Positions 32,917 through 42,683 of a DNA stretch of 44,316 nt are shown in pieces. The DNA comes from Flavobacteriaceae bacterium. GTDB taxonomy: Bacteria; Bacteroidota; Bacteroidia; Flavobacteriales; Flavobacteriaceae. Where the stretch lies: assembly GCA_013001285.1 (NCBI GenBank), contig JABDMU010000051.1, positions 1 through 44,316 of the forward strand, in the 5' to 3' direction. The position numbers and the translations under genes are program-made. The stretch's first letter is position 1. Every line of letters starts with the position of its first letter. Under the pieces are notes generated by a model. It did not search any database and was not told the origin of the DNA. It saw nothing but the letters and a program-made list of their open reading frames with translations.

Positions 32917-33999
32917 TTAACGATTTGTTTTTAACAATTTAAGGGTGTCTTTGCGATGAATTTTACCTGTTGCTGTTCTAATGAATTTTGGAAGATGATA
33001 TACCTGCTTAGGTTTTTCAAACGCTGAAAGACCTTTTATTTTTGACAGTGCGATCTTATTTTCTGAACCTTCTACAATAAGAATTAATTTTTCACCTAAG
33101 GTTTTGTCGGATTCAGATGAAACAATAAACGGGGACGATACAGTTGAAGCTATTTTTTCTTCTATACGCTCCGGATTTAATTTATGGCCGCCAGAATTAA
33201 TAATATTATCAAAGCGCCCCAGCCATTCAAATTGAGTTTCTGAATGAAGTTTAACAATATCTTTTGTTTTCACCGTTCCTTTAAACAAATGCTCAGCATT
33301 TATCATAAGGCATCCATGTTTATCTTGTGATAACTGCACATTAGGAAGTGCATTAAATAAAGATGTTGCTTTGTCTTCATCTGATTTAAACTTGTTCAAT
33401 TTTTTTACGGCGATGTGCGTAATTGTTTCGGTCATACCATAGGTTTCATAAATGCTGGTTCTTGAATCTTGTATGGCATTTATCAGTTGCGAATGCACGG
33501 GAGCACCACCAACAATAATGGTATGAAATTGGTTGATGTATTTTAAACTTTGCTGAAGTTGCATAGGAAGCATAGCACAAAATTTATATTTTTTTCGAGG
33601 AGCTAAAACTATGGTCGAAGCTGGTTGAATAGTATCTAATTCTAATCCTAACATGATGGCACGGACGAGCATCATTTTTCCAGCGATAAATCGTGCGGGT
33701 AAGCACATAAGGGCCGCATCGCCAGGACCCAATCCAAAATAGTTCCCTGTTTCAATGGCCGAATTGACCATACTTTGCTTACTTAATTTGATGCGCTTAG
33801 CCCTTCCTGTTGATCCAGATGTTTGTACGACGACATGATCTTTATGATCCAGCCAATCTAACAAGAAGTCTCCTATTTCTTTTTCAAACGGATCTCCTTC
33901 TTTTACCAAACTATAGGCCACTTCTTTAAGATGATCACGATCTGTAGATACATTATTAATCTTAAATCTATTATGGACTTTTGAATAGTCTGGATTCAT
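32917..33999 (-). CDS. menE: O-succinylbenzoate--CoA ligase (compact)
   Basis: This acyl-adenylating enzyme of 360 residues activates o-succinylbenzoate to its CoA thioester in menaquinone synthesis. The P-loop QTSGSTGRAKRIKLSK, the adenine-binding YETYGMTETITHIA, the hinge region WLGRFDNIINSGGHKLNPERIE, and the catalytic lysine segment TATGKIHRKD are all present. It is shorter than E. coli MenE (about 450), because the N-terminal subdomain is reduced; this compact form is common in Bacteroidota. It is the last men gene of the cluster, 69 bases after the CPBP protease gene. Confidence 0.88.
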   Translation of the reverse strand: MNPDYSKVHNRFKINNVSTDRDHLKEVAYSLVKEGDPFEKEIGDFLLDWLDHKDHVVVQTSGSTGRAKRIKLSKQSMVNSAIETGNYFGLGPGDAALMCLPARFIAGKMMLVRAIMLGLELDTIQPASTIVLAPRKKYKFCAMLPMQLQQSLKYINQFHTIIVGGAPVHSQLINAIQDSRTSIYETYGMTETITHIAVKKLNKFKSDEDKATSLFNALPNVQLSQDKHGCLMINAEHLFKGTVKTKDIVKLHSETQFEWLGRFDNIINSGGHKLNPERIEEKIASTVSSPFIVSSESDKTLGEKLILIVEGSENKIALSKIKGLSAFEKPKQVYHLPKFIRTATGKIHRKDTLKLLKTNR

Positions 34000-34068
34000 T
34001 GTTTTTAATTTATATCGAAATTACATGCTACTGTTGAAACTTGCAAATACTATTTTTAAGAATTAAAT

Positions 34069-35010
34069 TTATTCCGATTCTAAAATTTTATAGTCTTCTG
34101 CTCTCGGTTTTTCAACCGATCCAAATAGCTTTGATCTCCATCCACTCCATTTATATTTTTTAGAAAACACAAATAGGATGATCGGGTAAAAAATCAGTAC
34201 AGGAATCACTATATCAGTCAGTGCATTTGATGTGGCTTCCTCTGCGGTATATCTAAATATTGCATCTGTTTGCAATGCAGACCAATCTGCGGTTATTAAA
34301 AGGGCAGCAATTAAATTATTCCCAAAATGAAAGCCTAATGCCAATTCTAAACCATCATCCATCAAGGTCATTATACCTAAGAGCAGTCCGGTCCCTATAT
34401 AAAAAATCATGGTTATATAACCCATTTCAGCGACTTCAGGATTAGCGCTATGCGCTAAACCAAATAATACCGATGTAAACAGCAATGGAAACCATTTGTT
34501 TTTAACAATAATGCCAAGATGTTGCATCAGGTAGCCTCTGAATAAATATTCCTCCAGCCCGATTTGAAATGGAAAAAGAATGATACTAATAATAAAAAGT
34601 ATGGCAAATTTTAAAGGATCGAACTGCAGTTCTATCTGTGAAGAATCACTGTAGTATGAAAATGCAAATGATCCTACGGTTAAGAACACTATTAAAAAAA
34701 ACGAAAATGCTATTCGTGACCAATCAATTTTTGACCTGGCTGTTGTTAATGACAATAAGCTCCGTTGATGTACAAATTTTACAAAAACAAAGAGTAGGAC
34801 AAGAAGAACTGCAAAGGGAATTAAATTGATAATAAGATTGATATTTGCCGGAATTTCATTCATCATGGCGTAGGCAGCTTCCATATCTTCTTCACTTGTG
34901 AAGAGATACAATATGAAGTTTAAAATAAAAATACCTGAGATTAAAAAGGCAGTTAAGATAAACATCCAGAGCTCAGTTTTTCCTTTATAAGCTTGTTGGA
35001 TATAATTCAT
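34069..35010 (-). CDS. CPBP-family intramembrane glutamic protease
   Basis: The protein has 313 residues and about eight predicted transmembrane helices. The CPBP (Rce1/CaaX-like) motifs are visible: EEYLFRGYLMQHLG (EExxxR), LLFTSVLFGLAHSANPE (FxxxH), and LALGFHFGNNLIAAL (HxxxN). ATG 35010 (MNYIQQAYKG) overlaps the menC stop in an ATGA arrangement, implying translational coupling; an ATG eight codons upstream (35034) is possible but would overlap menC further. CPBP proteins cleave membrane-bound substrates or act in bacteriocin self-immunity. A place in menaquinone synthesis is not established, and it may simply ride in the operon. Confidence 0.85.
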   Translation of the reverse strand: MNYIQQAYKGKTELWMFILTAFLISGIFILNFILYLFTSEEDMEAAYAMMNEIPANINLIINLIPFAVLLVLLFVFVKFVHQRSLLSLTTARSKIDWSRIAFSFFLIVFLTVGSFAFSYYSDSSQIELQFDPLKFAILFIISIILFPFQIGLEEYLFRGYLMQHLGIIVKNKWFPLLFTSVLFGLAHSANPEVAEMGYITMIFYIGTGLLLGIMTLMDDGLELALGFHFGNNLIAALLITADWSALQTDAIFRYTAEEATSNALTDIVIPVLIFYPIILFVFSKKYKWSGWRSKLFGSVEKPRAEDYKILESE

Positions 35011-36050
35011 AGGTCCAGTGTATTTAGGTTCCATTCAATTTGCGATTCGTAGCGCAAGTTACCATTTTTAACTTGCAATGGTGATAAAAAATTATTGGTG
35101 AATAATCCACCAGTGCCTAAGCCTTGATGCATGTTGTTCTTCAAAGTATAGGTCCATTGTGCAATTGCATTCAATCCAATATTGCTCTCCAGCGCACTGG
35201 TGATCCACCATTTTATTTGGTTGTCTTCTGCGAGTGCAATCCATTCAAGGCTTCCTTTAAATCCACCCACAAAACTTGGCTTTAATATGATGTATTGGGG
35301 TTTGATCGATTGTATTAGCTCTTGTTTTTCCATCAAACCAAAAACGCCTATTAATTCTTCATCAAGAGCTATAGGCAAAGGAGAGGTTTCACATAGCATT
35401 GCCATCTTTTCATACTGTCTGGGTTTTATAGGTTGCTCGATAGAATGTAACTTAAATTCACTTAATTGCTTCAATTTGTCCAAGGCTTCACTAGGATGAA
35501 ATGCTCCATTAGCATCAACACGTATTTCAATATCTGATTCTGAATATTCTTGTCTTAGTCTCTTCAACACTGCTATTTCCGAATTAAAATCGATAGCTCC
35601 AATTTTCATTTTTATGCAAGAGAAACCCTGTTCAATTTTTTCGCGGACTTGCATTTTCATGTCTTGAACGTCACCCATCCAAATCAATCCATTAATAGGA
35701 ATTTCATCTTTTCCCGAGGTAAATTTAGAAGGAAACAAAACAAATTGATTGTCGTTTTCTAAAGATTTATATGCCATTTCTAATCCAAATTGGATTGAAG
35801 GAAAACTAGAGAGTTCTTGATAGAGTTTCGCCAGGCCAAGATTGATATTTTGGCAAGTCCAACGCATTTTTTCTTCATATTCTGGAACATCATCTATGCT
35901 GAGACCTCTAAGCAATCCGCATTCGCCTATGCCCTGTTTTCCATTATGAGAAAGTAAGATAAACCAGGTTTCTTTTTCGGTAAGAACGCCTCGTGAAGTA
36001 CCACTTGGCTTTTTAAAATTTAAAATAAATTTTTTATAGGATGCTGTCAT
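35007..36050 (-). CDS. menC: o-Succinylbenzoate synthase
   Basis: This enolase-superfamily enzyme of 347 residues dehydrates SHCHC to o-succinylbenzoate. The catalytic/metal residues are visible in IKMKIGA (acid/base Lys), EIRVDANGAF (Asp), SIEQPIKP (Glu), IALDEEL (Asp) and YIILKPSFVGG (Lys). The family N-terminal capping domain contains LLSHNGKQGIGECGLLRG. Its neighbours menA, menB, menE and the UPF0173 hydrolase support MenC rather than a dipeptide epimerase or muconate cycloisomerase. It starts where the hydrolase stop ends (no gap) and its stop overlaps the CPBP start. Confidence 0.93.
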   Translation of the reverse strand: MTASYKKFILNFKKPSGTSRGVLTEKETWFILLSHNGKQGIGECGLLRGLSIDDVPEYEEKMRWTCQNINLGLAKLYQELSSFPSIQFGLEMAYKSLENDNQFVLFPSKFTSGKDEIPINGLIWMGDVQDMKMQVREKIEQGFSCIKMKIGAIDFNSEIAVLKRLRQEYSESDIEIRVDANGAFHPSEALDKLKQLSEFKLHSIEQPIKPRQYEKMAMLCETSPLPIALDEELIGVFGLMEKQELIQSIKPQYIILKPSFVGGFKGSLEWIALAEDNQIKWWITSALESNIGLNAIAQWTYTLKNNMHQGLGTGGLFTNNFLSPLQVKNGNLRYESQIEWNLNTLDL

Positions 36051-36728
36051 TTATAATTCAAGAGATTCTCCTATTTCAAGTAACATCAGATCTTTCTCTC
36101 TTGCAAAGAATTTACGCTTTGCCTCATCATGATCGATCTCTATATAACCAAAGGTGTCATAATGATAACCAAGAATTTTGTCACATTGCACAAAATCACT
36201 TGCAACAAGAGCATCCTCTATTCCCATGGTAAAATTATCACCAATTGGCAGAATGGCAAGATCGAGCTTTGTATGCAAAGGAATCAATTTCATATCATAG
36301 GTCAAGGCTGTATCGCCTGCTATATAAATGTTTTTATGCTCACCTTCAATAATAAATCCTCCTGGTTGTCCACCATAACTTCCATCAGGAAATGAAGATG
36401 TATGAATGGCATTGACATACTTTAATATACCAAATTCAAATTCCCATTTACCGCCGTGATTCATTGGATGACCTTCAAAATTCAAATTTTGATAATGTGT
36501 AACAATTTCATAATTGCTCACAATTGTTGCCCCTGTTATTTTGGCAATGGTTTCAACGTCTAAAATATGATCTTGATGCGCATGGGTCAATAAAATATAA
36601 TCAGCTTTTAACGCTTCAATATTAATATGTGAAGCCTTTGGATTGCCTGATATAAATGGATCAATGATCAAATGAGTATCTCCTACCTCAATCTGAAGAC
36701 AAGCATGCCCTAAAAAAGTAATTTTCAT
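36051..36728 (-). CDS. UPF0173 metal-dependent hydrolase (metallo-beta-lactamase fold)
   Basis: The protein has 225 residues, the usual length of the UPF0173/YtkL family. The metal-binding motif is LTHAHQDHILD (HxHxDH), and further ligand regions are the second-shell His of AIHTSSFPDG, IYIAGDTALTYDMKL (Asp) and ILGYHYDTFG (His). The substrate is unknown. It lies in the men cluster between menA (29 bases upstream) and menC (adjacent), which makes a role in or near quinone metabolism possible, but the position may reflect simple operon packing. Confidence 0.88.
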   Translation of the reverse strand: MKITFLGHACLQIEVGDTHLIIDPFISGNPKASHINIEALKADYILLTHAHQDHILDVETIAKITGATIVSNYEIVTHYQNLNFEGHPMNHGGKWEFEFGILKYVNAIHTSSFPDGSYGGQPGGFIIEGEHKNIYIAGDTALTYDMKLIPLHTKLDLAILPIGDNFTMGIEDALVASDFVQCDKILGYHYDTFGYIEIDHDEAKRKFFAREKDLMLLEIGESLEL

Positions 36729-36757
36729 AGGATTAAATATTTAGACTAAAATACAAA

Positions 36758-37669
36758 TTAAATTGCATTGTAAATATGACCAATCCCTAACAGTAATGCA
36801 AATGCAAAAGTAGAAAGTGCCAAAACCTTTAATTGACCGTCTAGTGCTTCAGGTTTACTTGTTTTGATCACAGTGAAAAGATGTTTTATAAGGGGAATAT
36901 ATGCAAATACAAAAATCAAATTTAATGGAGCTGTATAATATAAAACACCGAATAACAGTCCGATGATCAAGGCACTTATTATTAAGAATGCGTGATATTT
37001 CTTTGCCTTATCAAAACCAAGTTTGACTGCAACAGTGATCTTTTGGGAGGCAATATCACTATTGATGTCGCGCATGTTGTTCAAGTTCAATACACCAACA
37101 CTCAACAGGCCAATAGCACACGCGGGTAAAACGGTGACATGATCGAGTTGTTTAGCAAATAAAAAATAAGACCCCATCACACTAAGTAATCCAAAAAAAA
37201 GAAAAACCATGAGATCCCCAAGGGCACGATAACCATAAGCTGATTTGCCCATTGTATATTTTATAGCGGCATAAACAGCTAGGCCACCTAGTACAATGAA
37301 AATAAATGAGTACAAAAAATAATGTAGTCCGAATGCTGCAAAAATTGTAGCGAAAACAAAGAATATAACAACGAGAATATTTATTCTTATGGCATGAAAC
37401 ATCTCTTGAGGGCTGATATTACCGCTTTGAATAGCACGTTCAGGTCCTATCCGTTCTTCATTATCAGTTCCTTTCATACCATCTCCATAATCATTGGCCA
37501 GATTTGAAAGGATCTGCAAACTCAAGGTTGTTATCAGTGCTAGAACAAAGATTGAAGTTTCGAAAACACCATTATAGTAGGCTAAAAACCCCCCAACAAT
37601 AATACCGGAAACAGATAATGGTAAAGTTCTTATTCGGAAAGCCGAAAGCCAAAGTTTAATTTTATTCAT
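36758..37669 (-). CDS. menA: 1,4-Dihydroxy-2-naphthoate polyprenyltransferase
   Basis: This integral membrane UbiA-family prenyltransferase of 303 residues attaches the isoprenoid tail to DHNA, giving demethylmenaquinone. The two Asp-rich motifs that hold Mg2+-diphosphate are present: NLANDYGDGMKGTDNEERIG and LNLNNMRDINSDIA. About nine transmembrane helices are predicted. MenA-type features include AFRIRTLPLSVSGIIVG at the N-terminus. It follows menB by 15 bases. Confidence 0.95.
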   Translation of the reverse strand: MNKIKLWLSAFRIRTLPLSVSGIIVGGFLAYYNGVFETSIFVLALITTLSLQILSNLANDYGDGMKGTDNEERIGPERAIQSGNISPQEMFHAIRINILVVIFFVFATIFAAFGLHYFLYSFIFIVLGGLAVYAAIKYTMGKSAYGYRALGDLMVFLFFGLLSVMGSYFLFAKQLDHVTVLPACAIGLLSVGVLNLNNMRDINSDIASQKITVAVKLGFDKAKKYHAFLIISALIIGLLFGVLYYTAPLNLIFVFAYIPLIKHLFTVIKTSKPEALDGQLKVLALSTFAFALLLGIGHIYNAI

Positions 37670-37684
37670 TCACTTCAGTACTTT

Positions 37685-38524
37685 TTAAGGAATCCATTTT
37701 TTATCGAAGTTTGGTTTACGTTTTTCTAAGAAAGCATCTCGACCTTCTTTAGCTTCTTCTGTCATATAAGCTAATCGCGTTGCTTCGCCTGCAAAGACTT
37801 GTTGCCCAACCATGCCGTCATCGGTTAAATTCATAGCGAATTTGAGCATTTTAATCGACGTTGGTGATTTGGCCAATATTTCCTGAGCCCAATTAAAGGC
37901 GGTTGATTCTAATTCGTCGTGTGGTACAACAGCATTGACCATTCCCATTTCATAGGCTTCCTGTGCTGAATAGTTTCTACCTAAAAAGAAAATTTCACGT
38001 GCTTTCTTTTGCCCAACCATTTTCGCTAAATATGCCGAGCCATAACCACCATCAAAACTTGTTACATCGGCATCGGTTTGTTTAAATATAGCATGCTCTT
38101 TACTCGCTAAGCTAAGATCGCAAACCACATGTAAGCTATGGCCACCTCCTACTGCCCAACCAGGTACAACAGCAATTACCGCCTTTGGCATGAATCTAAT
38201 CAAACGCTGAACTTCAAGAATATTTAGTCTGTGATATCCGTCTTCACCTACATAGCCTTGATGACCTCTAGCTTTTTGATCACCACCAGAGCAAAAGCTC
38301 CAAACACCGTCTTTTGTTGAAGGACCTTCAGCGCTTAACAGCACTACGCCTATTGATGTATCTTCTTGAGCATCGTAAAATGCTTCATACAATTCTTTGG
38401 TTGTTTTCGGTCGGAATGCATTTCGAACATTTGGTCGATTGAAAGCGATTCGCGCTACCCCATCACATTTTTTATAAGTGATGTCTTCAAATTCTTTGAC
38501 CGATTTCCACTTTATGGACTTCAT
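37685..38524 (-). CDS. menB: 1,4-Dihydroxy-2-naphthoyl-CoA synthase
   Basis: This crotonase-family enzyme of 279 residues cyclises o-succinylbenzoyl-CoA to DHNA-CoA. The oxyanion-hole segments are FCSGGDQKARG and PGWAVGGGHSLHVVCDLSLAS. The MenB-specific TDADVTSFDGGYGSAYLAKMVGQKKAREIFF and the C-terminal ERKPNFDKKWIP are present. The length (about 275-285) and these segments separate it from enoyl-CoA hydratases. It is located upstream of menA and downstream of the CvfB-like gene. Confidence 0.96.
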   Translation of the reverse strand: MKSIKWKSVKEFEDITYKKCDGVARIAFNRPNVRNAFRPKTTKELYEAFYDAQEDTSIGVVLLSAEGPSTKDGVWSFCSGGDQKARGHQGYVGEDGYHRLNILEVQRLIRFMPKAVIAVVPGWAVGGGHSLHVVCDLSLASKEHAIFKQTDADVTSFDGGYGSAYLAKMVGQKKAREIFFLGRNYSAQEAYEMGMVNAVVPHDELESTAFNWAQEILAKSPTSIKMLKFAMNLTDDGMVGQQVFAGEATRLAYMTEEAKEGRDAFLEKRKPNFDKKWIP

Positions 38525-38569
38525 TTAAAAACTTTTATCAAAAATAGTATTTTTAGCTTACAATAGATT

Positions 38570-39400
38570 TTAATTTAAATGTATACCATCTTCTTTAATG
38601 GTAATCATTCGTTTTTTATACAATGCACCTATGGCCTTCTTAAAATTCTTCTTGCTCATTTGAAGTATTTCTTTAATGTCTTCAGGATCTGATTTGTCAG
38701 TTAAATTCAAAAAACCATTATTATCATTAAGCTCTTTTAAAACTAGTTCAGCATTTGGTTCGATATTTCGGTAACCGATCTGACTCAAAACAATATCAAG
38801 TTTATTATCAGGCCTGACTTTTTTCACAAGGCCTTTTAATTTATCGCCAATGCTAAGTTCTTGAAAAAGATCACTTTTATGAATTAGACCAGCATGTTTT
38901 TTATTGACGATAACATTCATGCCAATTTCAGAAGGATGCGAGACAATGAGGTCAACCTCATCAAATTTAGCAAGTGTTATTTCTTTATTATCGAGGAATC
39001 TATTTGTTTTACTCGATGCTACCAGACGTTCAGTTTCTTCGTCTATATAACAATAAACCAAATACCATTGTCCTTTTTTCATTTTAAAGGCTTGTTCCTT
39101 AAATGGACAAAACAATTCTTTTACGAGGCCGAAATCTAAAAACGCACCGAAATCATTCACCTGGTTACAGCGTAACACCGCAAATTCTCCTTTTGTAATA
39201 TAAGGACGATCTGTGGTAGCCACCGGCCGTTCTTCATTATCTAAATAAACAAAAACCTCAAGCTCGTCATGAATTTTAAAAGACTCAGGAACATAGCGAT
39301 TGGGAAGTAGAACTTCATTATTATCGTCATCACTTAAATAAAGACCTTGATCTCTTTCACGTATGATGGTAAGTGTATTGTATTCTCCAATTTTTAACAT
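38570..39400 (-). CDS. CvfB-family S1-domain RNA-binding protein
   Basis: The protein has 276 residues made of successive S1-like OB folds and a C-terminal winged helix, the CvfB/YitL arrangement. Visible segments are GLYLSDDDNNEVLLPNRYVP, YITKGEFAVLRCNQVNDFGAFLDFGLVKELFCPFKEQ and KKHAGLIHKSDLFQELSIGDKLKGLVKKVRPDNKLDIVLSQIGY, with a wHTH (FKKAIGALYKKRMITIKEDGIHLN). CvfB influences virulence and translation in Staphylococcus; here the role is unknown. It sits within the men cluster, 45 bases before menB, and has a TATTTTTG word just before its ATG that is too close to act as a conventional promoter. Confidence 0.88.
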   Translation of the reverse strand: MLKIGEYNTLTIIRERDQGLYLSDDDNNEVLLPNRYVPESFKIHDELEVFVYLDNEERPVATTDRPYITKGEFAVLRCNQVNDFGAFLDFGLVKELFCPFKEQAFKMKKGQWYLVYCYIDEETERLVASSKTNRFLDNKEITLAKFDEVDLIVSHPSEIGMNVIVNKKHAGLIHKSDLFQELSIGDKLKGLVKKVRPDNKLDIVLSQIGYRNIEPNAELVLKELNDNNGFLNLTDKSDPEDIKEILQMSKKNFKKAIGALYKKRMITIKEDGIHLN

Positions 39401-39435
39401 GGGACAAAAATACGTTTTTAGTCGTCATTTTCCTT

Positions 39436-39774
39436 TTAATAAATCGCTTCTTTATTAAAATGTTTTACCAGTAGATAATAGACCACAACTCTGTACTTAG
39501 TTCTATTAGTGACACCGTATTTAGAAAGTATCTCATTTAAAGGTCCTTCAAGATCATCATCTGGTTCCAGCTTTAATTTTTGAATTAAGAACTTATTTTT
39601 AACGTGTTCCAGTTCACTGGGTTCAGAACTTGAAATCGTTGCCGAATCTCTATTATAAATTGATGGCCCACAAGCAATGGTCACTTTTTTTAAAAGCTCC
39701 ATATCGGCCTTTACATTAAATTTTTCTTTCAGGTCTTTGGCATATTTTACAATAAGTTTATCTCTTTGATTCAT
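39436..39774 (-). CDS. DUF2853-family protein
   Basis: The protein has 112 residues and is small, helical and soluble. It matches the pattern I know for DUF2853: KYAKDLKEKFNVKADMELLKKVTIACGPSIYNRDSATIS near the N-terminus, then ELEHVKNKFLIQKL and the C-terminal YGVTNRTKYRVVVYYLLVKHFNKE. The function is unknown. It begins 6 bases after menD and precedes the CvfB-like gene by 35 bases, so it is most likely expressed with them. Confidence 0.88.
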   Translation of the reverse strand: MNQRDKLIVKYAKDLKEKFNVKADMELLKKVTIACGPSIYNRDSATISSSEPSELEHVKNKFLIQKLKLEPDDDLEGPLNEILSKYGVTNRTKYRVVVYYLLVKHFNKEAIY

Positions 39775-39780
39775 AAGATT

Positions 39781-41535
39781 TTACTTTATATAGTTGAAAT
39801 AATTTAGTAACACAGTGGCGCTCAATTCACTCGGTGTTACGATTTCAAGCAGTTTTGGCTTTTCACTTTCAGAATAAAAATTACTCAGGGCAATATCAAG
39901 TTGATCTTTATCAGTGGCCTTCTGATACGATATTTGAAACATATCACATAAATGCTGCGCATTTAAATGATGTTTAGTTTCTAGAAAGGTATCAAAATTT
40001 TTGGTTTGCTTATGACCTGGTAAAATTCTAAATATACCACCACCACCATTGTTGATTAGAATGATTCGAAAGTTATTAGGAATATAGTTATTCCATAAAG
40101 CGTTGCTATCATAAAAAAAGCTTAGATCGCCTGTAATAAATAGGGTTTGCTCATTTGTGGTCACGGCAGCTCCTATAGCTGTGGATGTGCTTCCATCAAT
40201 ACCACTGGTGCCTCGATTGCAAAAGACCTTAAGCGTTGGGTTAAGATCGAATAGCTGCAAGTATCTTATTGCTGTACTATTCCCAACTTGAAACAAACAA
40301 TTGTCAGGAATAGACCTTAAGACCTTGTCATATACCTTTAAATCAGAATGATCAATGGTTTTTAAATAGGCCTCATGCTTTTGGTTCCTTTTGAGTTTTA
40401 CTGAATTCCAATGTCCATGGTAATTGCTTTGTGGTGCTTTAAGTAATGGACAAAATTGAGATAAAAATAAATTGATATTGGTATTGAGATGCTTGTTCAA
40501 GCAGAAGAATGTGTCATTTGCTGCGTTTTCACCAACGTGCCAATGTTGATCCGGTTTGTATTTTCTTAAAAATGCTTTGATCTTTTTTGAAACAATCATA
40601 CCTCCAAATGTCAATAAGATCTCCGGTTGAAGTTCTTCAAATTCAGATTCATCTAATGGCGCTATGATCTTATCAATACTTGAAAAAAAAGATTCGTGAT
40701 GAACATTTGACGTTGTTTCTGTAAAAACAATAATACTAGTATCCTTCGCCAATTCATCAAACCAATGTGGTTCAATCTGATCTGGGTAATTAACACCAAT
40801 CAAGATCATTTTTTTTGATGCAGCGTTCCATTGTTCAGAGAGCATTTTTAAGGTGAGTTCATCTAGTTCGTTAATGACTTTTTTTACGGCAATATGCTCT
40901 GGACTTACTGTGAATTCTTCAATAGCTTCATAAAGCGGTTCACTAAACGGAATATTGATATGCACTGGACCTTTTTTCAGAGCTGCGGTATTTAGCGCCT
41001 GATTGATCAAGGCAACATTTTGATTTTGAATGGACTCTTGAATGCCTAAAAATTTTTCTAATTTATTTTCAAGGTTTTTTAAGATTTTAGGTTCATTGGG
41101 TTTCGAAAGTTTTTCCGGATAAATGTCTTCCTTTAAGTTGGCATGACATATACAATGATTGCCATAAACATTTTTTTGATCAATGGTTTGTCCATCGCCA
41201 ATACCAACTAAATATTCAGGTCGGTCCGCCGAAAGTACCACTAGAGGAATGTTGCTATAATGCGCTTCTGCAACAGCAGGAAAATAATTAAGTAAGGCGC
41301 TACCTGAGGTACAAACCAATGCAACTGGTTCTTGGGTTTGTTGAGCAATTCCTAAGGCAAAAAAACCAGCGCAACGTTCATCTACAATACTGTAACATTT
41401 AAAAAAGGGGTGGTTTGTAAACCCAATAATTAATGGTGCATTTCTACTACCTGGAGAAATGACAATATGTTTAATTCCTTTGAGTTCACAAAGTTTTATA
41501 ACGGTTTGAGCAAGAGGAATTTTTGGAAGTTTCAT
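39781..41535 (-). CDS. menD: SEPHCHC synthase, thiamine-diphosphate enzyme
   Basis: The protein has 584 residues and is the first committed enzyme of menaquinone synthesis, joining isochorismate and 2-oxoglutarate. The N-terminal pyrimidine-binding domain has HIVISPGSRNAPLIIGF and DERCAGFFALGIAQQTQEPVALVCTSGSALLNYFPAVAEA. The C-terminal domain contains NRGTSGIDGSTSTAIGAA and the ThDP motif TGDLSFFYDSNALWNN...NGGGGIFRILPG. These match MenD and exclude acetolactate synthase. It is 27 bases after the isochorismate synthase. Confidence 0.96.
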   Translation of the reverse strand: MKLPKIPLAQTVIKLCELKGIKHIVISPGSRNAPLIIGFTNHPFFKCYSIVDERCAGFFALGIAQQTQEPVALVCTSGSALLNYFPAVAEAHYSNIPLVVLSADRPEYLVGIGDGQTIDQKNVYGNHCICHANLKEDIYPEKLSKPNEPKILKNLENKLEKFLGIQESIQNQNVALINQALNTAALKKGPVHINIPFSEPLYEAIEEFTVSPEHIAVKKVINELDELTLKMLSEQWNAASKKMILIGVNYPDQIEPHWFDELAKDTSIIVFTETTSNVHHESFFSSIDKIIAPLDESEFEELQPEILLTFGGMIVSKKIKAFLRKYKPDQHWHVGENAANDTFFCLNKHLNTNINLFLSQFCPLLKAPQSNYHGHWNSVKLKRNQKHEAYLKTIDHSDLKVYDKVLRSIPDNCLFQVGNSTAIRYLQLFDLNPTLKVFCNRGTSGIDGSTSTAIGAAVTTNEQTLFITGDLSFFYDSNALWNNYIPNNFRIILINNGGGGIFRILPGHKQTKNFDTFLETKHHLNAQHLCDMFQISYQKATDKDQLDIALSNFYSESEKPKLLEIVTPSELSATVLLNYFNYIK

Positions 41536-41562
41536 TAATTATACAAAGGTATCTAAGTTGGT

Positions 41563-42681
41563 TTAATATACAATGATGTCTTCCATGGTTTTGGCTTTTT
41601 CAACGGTTTCTTGCCATTCAGACAAGGGTTCGGAATCTGCTGTGATGCCACCACCTATATAAATAAAGGCCTGATTTGCTTTGCTTTGTAAACATCTGAG
41701 GTTGACAAAAAGTTCTGAATTTCGTCTTTGAATATTGTAAGCTCGTGATTCTATATTTCTTTTACTCGATCGTGTTTCAATTTTCACCTCCTTATTAAGT
41801 TCCCCTAGAAACCCAGTATAAAACTCTCGGTTATATCCTTCATTATCAATTAAGTATTGTCGTGATTCATTTTTCGGAGTTCCGCAAACTGCTGGTGTTG
41901 GATGTAACAATAAGATCAATTCTTGCAACGACGTATTGCCGGAGGAAATCGTTCCAGAGATGTCCGTTTTTAAGTGGAGTAATTGTCCTGCCCGAATGGT
42001 TTCCAAATCAGAATAAATGATATTATCAATCGTTTCCGAAATTTGAGTTAAGATGTAATCCGTAACAAATTGCTGTTCTTTTTTATCTTTATCCGACCAT
42101 TCTACAGATAAGGAACCTGTAAACCGTTGTGTGCCTGCCAGGGCCATAGTAGTGAATCTGTTACCTTCAACCTTCATTAAAGTTTCTGGTGTTGCGCCTA
42201 ACCATAAACCAACTTTTGGGTGGTACCAGCAATATACAAATGCCGATTTGTAGCTATTTAATAATCTTATAAGTGTTTGAATCACATTAATTTGACGAGG
42301 TATTGAAGCTTTACGTGACAAGACTATTTTTTGAAAACGCTTCCGTCTAATTTCAATTATGGCTTTTTGAACCAATTCAATATAGTCGTCCTTATTATCT
42401 TGATTTTGAAATGTATTCTTCACAGATGTACTTTCGGAAAACAATTCTCTTGAAATTGAAAACCCTGTTGACTTACTGTAAGGAATTAATAGGCTATCCT
42501 TTCTGAAGTCGAAGGGTGAAAAGACAAATCCGCTTTCAGAGTAATCATTAATCTTATACAATAGATCATCTTTTTGAAGCAATGCATGAACTTCGATTTC
42601 ATTGGGCTTGCGATATACTACAAAGGGTAGTTCTGTCTTTAAATGATCTTGTATTCCTTTAAAAAAGGCTTCCTCTAACAT
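41563..42681 (-). CDS. menF: Isochorismate synthase
   Basis: This chorismate-utilising enzyme of 372 residues makes isochorismate for MenD. Family marks are RFQKIVLSRKA, LWLGATPETLMKVEGNRFTTMALAGT, HPTPAVCGTPKNESRQYL, YNREFYTGFLGEL, IYIGGGITADSEPLSEW and the C-terminal E-x-x-x-K of TVEKAKTM. It is slightly shorter than E. coli MenF (431) because the N-terminal part is reduced, as usual in Bacteroidota. It begins two bases after the stop of the thioesterase gene. Confidence 0.94.
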   Translation of the reverse strand: MLEEAFFKGIQDHLKTELPFVVYRKPNEIEVHALLQKDDLLYKINDYSESGFVFSPFDFRKDSLLIPYSKSTGFSISRELFSESTSVKNTFQNQDNKDDYIELVQKAIIEIRRKRFQKIVLSRKASIPRQINVIQTLIRLLNSYKSAFVYCWYHPKVGLWLGATPETLMKVEGNRFTTMALAGTQRFTGSLSVEWSDKDKKEQQFVTDYILTQISETIDNIIYSDLETIRAGQLLHLKTDISGTISSGNTSLQELILLLHPTPAVCGTPKNESRQYLIDNEGYNREFYTGFLGELNKEVKIETRSSKRNIESRAYNIQRRNSELFVNLRCLQSKANQAFIYIGGGITADSEPLSEWQETVEKAKTMEDIIVY

Positions 42682-42683
42682 AT

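Noticed and set aside
39405-39412. TATTTTTG (minus strand) as a promoter of the CvfB-like gene
   Set aside because: It lies only four bases before the start codon, which would leave almost no leader. The gene is inside a tightly packed operon.
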